Origin: Ahaetulla prasina
Taxonomy: Eukaryota; Chordata; Lepidosauria; Squamata; Colubridae
Assembly: GCF_028640845.1 (NCBI RefSeq)
Contig: NC_080541.1
Span: forward strand, 159,720,502-159,784,501
Direction: 5' to 3'
Length of the DNA: 64,000 bases
Part shown: positions 56,948-64,000 of the stretch, one piece after another
Layout: every line of letters begins with the position of its first letter
Position numbering within the stretch: the stretch's first letter is position 1
Notes under the pieces: generated by a model
Told to the model about the DNA's origin: nothing
The model's database searches: none
The model's input: only the letters and a program-made list of their open reading frames with translations
Made by a program: the position numbers and the translations under genes

Positions 56948-59314
56948 ACAGTCAATCTTCATTTATCATTAATAAAATATATGTTTTTAGAGTAGCTTTA
57001 GTACGAGCAAGAACCATACACCAAATGCTACAAGACAGCACAAGCAATCAGTGCTGTCATTGTTACTGAAAAAAAATATGAGGTATATCTTCTAAATCTT
57101 AAAATAGCACTATGGGTTTTAGCAGACTATGGCATTTGTGTATGATGAAACAAACATGAATTCTTTAAACCTAGCATTGTTTACTGTATGTCATACCATT
57201 GATGCACAAGACTTATAGAAATGTATAGAGAAATTCAAGCAATCATTAACTAGAAGGCATGTCACAGTCCTTTTCAGCATTAATTATTGTAACATATTTC
57301 TACCAAATTTAGCTTTGGTGCTATACTTTTCTCAGTGGACAAAACAGTGGAAATAAACTTTAATAGAAGCAAAGATAATGGTGGCAATGGACTTGGTGTA
57401 TACATGTTATAGCTTTTGTTTCATGAGTTATACATTTCAGAAAATATTTGTGTGGAAGGGGGAGTTCACTTACAACAGCTGTTTGAATTTTGTGGGCTTT
57501 GTTCCTTAGAAGGCAGAGTTACATAAAAGAATTCAAAAGAACAGACAATCATGCAAATGTGGGTATAAATTCTTGTGACATGTTTTCTCTCACAGATTGG
57601 GAATCTTCCCATCACAGATTAAATATATCAAATATATCTGTATTGTATTGTAGAGCTTGCTATTGATATGATAACATTTGGAAACAACACATTGACCAGT
57701 AGAGATGAGAGAAATAAAAAGAAATTACACTTGATGTAGTTAGAGGTTCAAATCTAATGCCTGTTTTCTCTCAGCAGCTCTAGCCACAAAATAAATAAAC
57801 AAGCAATGTTTGCTTTCCTGTCATAGTACCATTGGACACACTGAATACCCCTGGCTGTGGATGAAGCCATGAATACATAAACAAAAAAGCCACCACAGTA
57901 TCTAGTTTTGTAAATTTAACCTGATCTATATCTTGGTGGGGGAAGGTTAAGTATTGATATATTGTTATGTGATTGATTAACCTTTTCCATCATGCAGTAT
58001 TGTTACTAATCACACTGGGTTACTGTGTATATTATAACTTTTGCACATTTCCTAGAGTTAATTCTTTTTGACATTTCAATAGAGCAAGCATCTATAATGA
58101 TCTTTTTTTGATCAGTAGAAACTACGCAACAATATATTAGAAGGATATTCTCATCAGAATATGCAGGATTCTCAATTGTATAAATGATAGAAATGGTTCA
58201 GATGTCTTTTAATTTCTGTATCATTGAAGCTGAAATTGAAGTCTCAAATCCAAATGAAATCTGAGAATTAAATAAGTATTAATTATTCATATTTTAAAAG
58301 AATTTTTTTAAAGAATTGTTCTCTCCCCCTCCCCCAATTATATCCCTATTATGTGGGGGTTTTTTGACTGATGGGCAGGATAACAGAGCAGTGCTCCTGG
58401 GGAAAAGTTCTTGATAAGCTCTATATGAAGCCGCTAAAATTTACAATGGCTCATAATTGTCATGAGCCTAAGTTGCAAATTTACCACTGCTTTTACAGGA
58501 TTTGTGATATTTCTAAAATTTTTATTTCTTCCATTTGTGATGGATTAACAAAACCCTTTTGCAAGAAACAAAATGACTATATGTAGAGGCAGTAATTGCA
58601 TTCTGATTTTTCATTCACCAATGACTGGTTTGTGCTGCTTATGTTCTCATGTTCAATAGAATGTTTGTGACTGAACTTCTCTTTTATTTGGCATGTGCCT
58701 TCAAATGTTTCTTGCCTCAAAGCTTAGACTGAAAACGGGTACACTGGAGAAATTTATTTTTTCCTATTTCTGCTCACCAGATGTTTCATATACATCTTCT
58801 AACAATTATAGAATAGATGAAAAAATATATTAAACAGCTGGCGAAAATATAATCTTATTAATGAAATGCAGCTGATAACTCTCTGTGTTTAAACCAAATC
58901 ATGTTTTTTATGTGGCATTTTTGTTTTTTATTGCCAGATACCTTTGTTTTACATTTCTAGACATCCATCTTATCTCATCTCTCACTCTTATCCTCCTTGT
59001 AACCTATAAAATCAGAATATACTATGTCAAAGTGCCCAGCCCAAGGTTATTCAATAGGCTAAAGTATATTTGGCTATGTTGGGTAAGCTTACATGCTGAC
59101 AGTCAATTATCAATTTGGAATTATCAGTATGTCACCAAAAACATACTTAATATATTTCCCAGATAAAAATCCCAGATCATTCAGGTAGCAATGGCATCTG
59201 CACCAAGCAAATGAAGGACCATTACATCACAACCAAGAGGGAAGAACTCTTTGTTGCCATTAAGTGCCCATTAGGCCAATTGGTTGATAGTCCTTGCGTG
59301 GGAAATGATTGGAA
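56948..59314. other. Unique AT-rich intron
   Basis: No repeat or gene recognised. Confidence 0.55.
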
Positions 59315-59572
59315 TTTTTTTTTTAAATTTGAATTTATATCCCACCCTTCTCCGAAGACTCAGGGCGGCTTACATTGTGTAAGGCAATAGTCTCATCCTA
59401 TTTGTATATTTATATACAAAGTCAACTTATTGCCCCCCCCCCCAACAATCTGGGTCCTCATTTTACCTACCTTATAAAGGATGGAAGGCTGAGTCAACCT
59501 TGGGCCTGGTGGGACTCGAGCCTGCAGTAATTGTAACAGGCTGCATTAGCCTGGTGAGCCACTTCCCAGCCC
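59315..59572 (-). mobile_element. tRNA-type SINE with the Sauria-like body and an L2-like tail
   Basis: On minus: GCTGGGAAGTGGCTCACCAG (A-box-like), GCTCGAGTCCCACCAGGC, GGTTGACTCAGCCTTCCATC, GTAAAATGAGGACCCAGATT, then GTAAGCCGCCCTGAGTCTTC and a T/A-run. Second copy of the 36088 subfamily. Confidence 0.87.
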
Positions 59573-61033
59573 AAATTCTCTTTGTATCTACAAGCACTGC
59601 TCCAGCACAGATCCCATATTATATTGAAACAGCTTTTCACATGGTTGGTGAAATTCAGAATTCTGGTGGGGAAAATCAACCGCTGTCTTTACAATGCTAT
59701 AGCTTATACAGATGCATGATAAGGGGCAGCAAGTTTTAGAGTGATAAGAGTTTTTCCTGGTTCCAGGACAGCAGGAAAGGAACAAAAGTAGCTGTGTGGC
59801 TAAGTCCACACTCTTCAATGTACTGTATTTTGACTGCTTCATGCCCAATTAGTGCTTTGAAGGTTGTAAGAATAAATTGATGGATGTCATCTTCTTTTGA
59901 ATGTATCCTGTGAAGTCTTGCAGATTCCCACACTTAAAAGTGACTATTTTAGAGGATATAGAGGATGACAACATTTTAGAAGCACAGCACATAAAACTGT
60001 TGAGTCTGATCATTATTTCCCAATATTCTCTTTGCAGCATATAATTTTACTTGATTGCTGTAACATTTTCAAAGATATGCCCCCACAGGTATATTTGACT
60101 AAGACATGGTGGCAGAAACAAATAGCAATTCTAATAAGAAAAATACAAGCTTAACAACTTTTCTGCATTATATTGTATTGCATTGCTGGAGATACTTGTT
60201 ATTTAGTATTCTTTCACTTTCCCTAATTCCTTCTTCAACCTACCAGTCACAGATTTCTCTACAAGACACCTAAATTTTCTATAAATTTACTGTTTGTGAT
60301 TTTTTTTTTAAAAAAAAAAGTTGAATTGGAAAGTTGTGCTACTTGTTGTGCTACTTGGTGTACTAGCTGTTCTCTGAAGCCTGTCACTTCTGTTAATATT
60401 AGAGTGGCAACAATATTAACCTTGGCTGAAGTTGGATGTTACTCTTCCCAAGACTTCAAAGCCACCAGTACTACAATCCTAGAAATTACTCAAAATATGA
60501 GAGATGGAGAAATTCTACAATGTGAAGGAAAGGATACAGGAGTAAGAATGATTTAATATTAGATCTGACTGGGAATAGCATATCTATATGTAGACAAATA
60601 TTGCCCATTCTCATTTTATTACTTTTATGCATGCTGTTTTTAAGGTTTTATTTGGGATAGCTCCTGAATATCCTTCCATTTTTATTTCCAAAATCAGAAA
60701 TACAAGTTTGCTATAAATATAATGCAAATCTCAGATTTTTAGGAAAAACTCTGCTTAGAGAAAGTCTGAGAAGGACATAAAGTTATTTAATGCATTATTT
60801 TTTTTTAACCATAAGAATGAAAAGAAGTGCTTTGGGAACTACTGTATGCATGCTGATTTGCATGTGTGGAATGTAAATTTTCTCCTCTGATTCAGGTGAG
60901 AAAATAACTTGGTCAAGTTGAGATAGTGGTCTATAAAGATCAACTATAAGAGCTGATATCCAACAAAACCAGAAGCTAGAAAAGGGTGATTTGGTGGTTT
61001 TATTTATTTTCAGGCTATCTGCTTTCTAGCTAC
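59573..61033. other. Unique intron
   Basis: Nothing recognised. The 86-codon frame at 60296-60556 follows an A/T run and shows no family motif. Confidence 0.5.
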
Positions 61034-61484
61034 TTTATTATTATTTTATTTATTATTTTATTAAATTTTTATACCGCCCTTCTCCCGAAGGACTCAGGGC
61101 GGTGTACAGCCAGAATAAAAACAAAATATATACAATTTAAAACAACATTTAAAAAGAGCAAATTTTAAAGGCTGATTATTAAAATTTAGATTTAAAAATT
61201 TAAAAATATTAAGAATACCCAATTTAAAATTCAACACAAATTATGCCAGTCCCGCTTTAATAAATAGATATGTTTTGAGCTCACGACGGAAGGTCCGAAG
61301 ATCAGGCACTTGACGCAGGCCAGGGGGAAGTTCGTTCCAGAGCGTCACTGCCCCCACAGAGAAGGCCCTACTCCTGGGGGCCGCCAGCCGACACTGTTTG
61401 GCGGACGGCACCCTGAGAAGACCCTCTCTGTGAGAGCGTATGGGTCGGTGGGAGGCAAAGGGTAACAGCAGGCGGTCTCATAAG
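61034..61484 (-). mobile_element. L2 LINE 3' end with irregular (ATT/ATTT)n tail
   Basis: TTTATACCGCCCTTCTCCCG, ACTCAGGGCGGTGTACAGCC, then ORF2 C-terminal sequence in reverse (GGGGAAGTTCGTTCCAGAG). Truncated near 61484. Confidence 0.9.
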
Positions 61485-62782
61485 TACCTTTATGTGTTCA
61501 TAAAGTAAAAATACATACACTATGCTTTGTTAGTGATAATCTTTTAATCTTTATTGATACAACTTTTACCAATTTCCAGATTGAAATGGGATTGAGTTAT
61601 TTTCTGCCATAGTAATTTTCTTTGTATTGCTGAAATTTGCTACTGATGTATTTGTTAGTGTGAAAATTCTAAAATGCAGGTTGCCTAATAATTTGAAATT
61701 ATTTTATTTTCGAGTGGACAAAAATATCCATGCTTCTATTACACAAGTGTACTCATTTACAATAGCTGATAGATCAGGTATTTTCCAAACAGGCCAAATA
61801 TGTATGAATAAGAAGAATCAAAGATATTTAAAGTAAAACATTGCCCATTGATTAGCTAAAGAGTGAAATTTTCCTTTCAGCTTGAAGGATCCCAAAATTT
61901 TACATGCCCATTCTTCTCAATTTTACTCTCTACTACAGTAAAACCAGCACTATTACAATAACAATTATTCAGTAAGAAACTGTTGCAAATCTATCCACCA
62001 AAGTATATTCAATTATTGGTGCAATATAATATAAATAAAGTATAGCTTTTCTGTCAACTTGGTTGCTAACATAAGCTTCATTTCACATTGATAGCAAATA
62101 ATACTTTCGTAAAAAGTCATTCAATCCACCCACAGTGAAATACAACAGCAGTCAACCACATCAAAAGAACAGCTGGCTCTTTAGTTGAAGTTTACTTTTC
62201 ATAATGCATTCTTTCCATCCAAAAAAAGGGAGAGGGGAGAGAAAAATAAACTATTCCACAGCAATTTGTTTTGTTCCATTAATTGTTTTCGCTCTGTTTT
62301 GTCCTCTTTACTTTTGCTTTTCTGAGGTGTTTGTATTAAACTATCATTTCTACATTATTTCACTTGGAATGATTTAAATTATCTAGAAAAACATCCAGAA
62401 CACCAAAGTTAAAATTGATAGCATTGTTACCTGCCAAATTATACAAATTTATCCTACTGGATGGAATCACACAGTTGTATCAGCTGCGAGAGAACACTTT
62501 AGTCTGAGCAAATGTGTGTCTATTTTTCTCAGCTCTACCCTACTGGAATTAATGGATGTGCTGTGCAGCCATGATTCAAGTGTTTCAAAATACTACTTAA
62601 AGTGGCTTACTAAAAAAAAACTGAATTTAGCATTTTTTCCTAGTTTATAACTACTTTGTTTGGATTTATTTTTTAAAAAAATTGGAAGAATACTCTCTTG
62701 GCCTCATTTATATATGAACTCAAATTCATATCTTTATAAGATGTACCTTTTGCCGCAAGACAGCATGCGCATCGTAGACATG
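61485..62782. other. Unique intron
   Basis: Nothing recognised. Confidence 0.5.
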
Positions 62783-63242
62783 ATCACATCCTGGACATAA
62801 ACTGTTTTAACTCCTACCCTCAAAACAACGCTACAGAGCACTGCACATCAGAACAATTAGACACAAGAACAGTTTTTTCAAAACACCATCACTCTGCTAA
62901 ACAATAATTTCCTCAACACTGTCAAACTATTTACTAAATCTGCACTACTATTAATCTTCTCATCATTCCTATCACTCATCTCCTCCCACTTATGACTGTA
63001 CAACTGTAACCTTGTTGCTTGTATTCTTACGATTTGTATTGACTGTTTCCTAATATGATTTGATTGCTTATTTGTACCCTATGACTATCATTAAGTCTTG
63101 AACCTTATGATTCTTGATGAATGTATCTTTTCCTTTATGTACACTGAGCACATATGCACCACATATGCACTTGGCCAATAAATTATTCTATTCTATTCTA
63201 TTCTATTCTATTCTATTCTATTCTATTCTATTCTATTCTATT
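62783..63242 (+). mobile_element. L3 LINE 3' end with (ATTCT)n tail
   Basis: Starts in the last ORF2 codons (CATCCTGGACATAAACTG). A 4-bp loss relative to the 1593 copy sits near 62880. The UTR ends CTTGGCCAATAAA, with part of the CTTGTGTGTCC block deleted and a small ACATATGCACC duplication. About eleven ATTCT units follow. Confidence 0.9.
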
Positions 63243-64000
63243 AAAACAGAATTTTCTTAAAATAAAAAGTGTTCATGAAAAGAAAATAAGTGCACCATCT
63301 TCTAGACCTTGACAGAGTAACTGTAACTAACAAGAATAATAAAACTATAAAGTGATGGAGCAAGGAGTAATGGTTTTCAAATAAGTTGTGAGAGATTATG
63401 ATGTGACAAATCTTGGGGAGCTAAGTATAACAAAGAATAATAAAGGAAACATGAAATACTTCTTGGCTGTGATTATTTGGAAACCTTCAATGGGAATGGT
63501 CTTCATTAACCTTGGGATATAGTGGGGTAATTATGTTTCCTGATACTACATTGAGTTCTTCCATCTCTTTCAGGTCAAATTATATAGTTACTGATTAGAT
63601 GACCAAATGATTGGCTAGTGAATCTAAGAACCTTGTAGAATGTGCTTAAAAATTGGAGTTTGGAATGGAGAGTTGTAGCAAAAGGGATAAAAAGGAAGAG
63701 GAAGAAGGAAAAATAAGGAAAGGAAATAAGAGAAGCTAGCTAAATGTGTTTGGGTGAATGTGTGTGTAAGCGGGAAAATGAGAATGATAGCATGAAACTC
63801 CAGTTCTGCTCTTTAACATTTGAAGCTTTTAAATTCTTCTCTGAAGATCATATCAGATTTAAAGTTTAATGAAACACAGCTTCATAGCTTCATATTGGTG
63901 TAGAAAGCTATGAATTTGATTGCATATTCAAGGGCAAGTCCCATTACTCTTAGAATCTGGTATGTTCAAAATGAAATAGGTTGTTCAGTTTTTGGGTAGC
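63243..64000. other. Unique intron to window edge
   Basis: Nothing recognised; a purine-rich patch lies at 63680-63735. Confidence 0.5.

Noticed and set aside
60296..60556. 86-codon Cys-rich frame as a small secreted protein
   Set aside because: Its start lies in a T/A run, it has no convincing signal peptide and no recognisable spacing of cysteines.
20382..64000. Next NEGR1 exon (second half of Ig domain 2)
   Set aside because: I looked for codons matching the expected GQYLDIYG- and GEYECSAENDV-like sequence after an acceptor and found none.

Overview
The window is vertebrate nuclear DNA, almost certainly from a snake, and lies inside one very large gene. The only host coding sequence I can support is a 126-bp exon at 20256-20381 (+). 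It has clean splice sites and encodes the start of the second immunoglobulin domain of an IgLON protein; the residues fit NEGR1 (kilon/neurotractin) best. About 20 kb of the preceding intron and 43.6 kb of the following intron make up the rest. I see no second NEGR1 exon.

The snake assignment rests on the repeats: CR1-group L3 LINEs whose 3' ends run into (AATAG)n arrays, L2 LINEs with (ATTT)n or (ATT)n tails, tRNA-type SINEs with the Sauria-like body, hAT-like miniature elements of the kind common in squamates, a snake-type L1, and Penelope-like elements.

Layout. 1-0.8 kb: 3' part of a Penelope-like element with an open reverse-transcriptase/GIY-YIG frame, ending in (CA)n(TA)n. 0.8-20 kb: mostly unique AT-rich intron with L3 ends, four hAT-like MITEs or fragments, a solo LTR (12.34-12.92 kb), a LINE 3' end beside a perfect palindrome (13.73 kb), a 240-bp purine tract and a SINE. 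20.26 kb: the exon. 20.7-31.2 kb: L3 copies, three other MITEs, and a nested group in which an L1 5' half is interrupted by another LINE and followed by a CR1 piece. 31.2-46 kb: unique intron with SINEs, a solo LTR (38.2 kb), a CR1 3' end, MITEs, a (GGGAT)n array and a young RPS3A retrocopy (44.2 kb). 46-48.6 kb: L2 end, a SINE with perfect target duplications, two different Penelope-type inverted repeats and a probable LTR. 48.6-53 kb: two MITEs, then an L3 end abutting a truncated L2. 53.3-56.95 kb: a nearly full-length L2 on the minus strand. 57-64 kb: unique intron with one SINE, an L2 end and an L3 end.

No operon, CRISPR array, prophage or microbial gene is present. The long reading frames are retrotransposon proteins or microsatellite artefacts. 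The points most worth following are the Penelope-type inverted repeats with a co-varying hammerhead-like RNA fold, two SINE families that share a body but carry different LINE-type tails, the intact-looking RPS3A fragment with a 17-bp target duplication, and several perfect palindromes not explained by known repeats.
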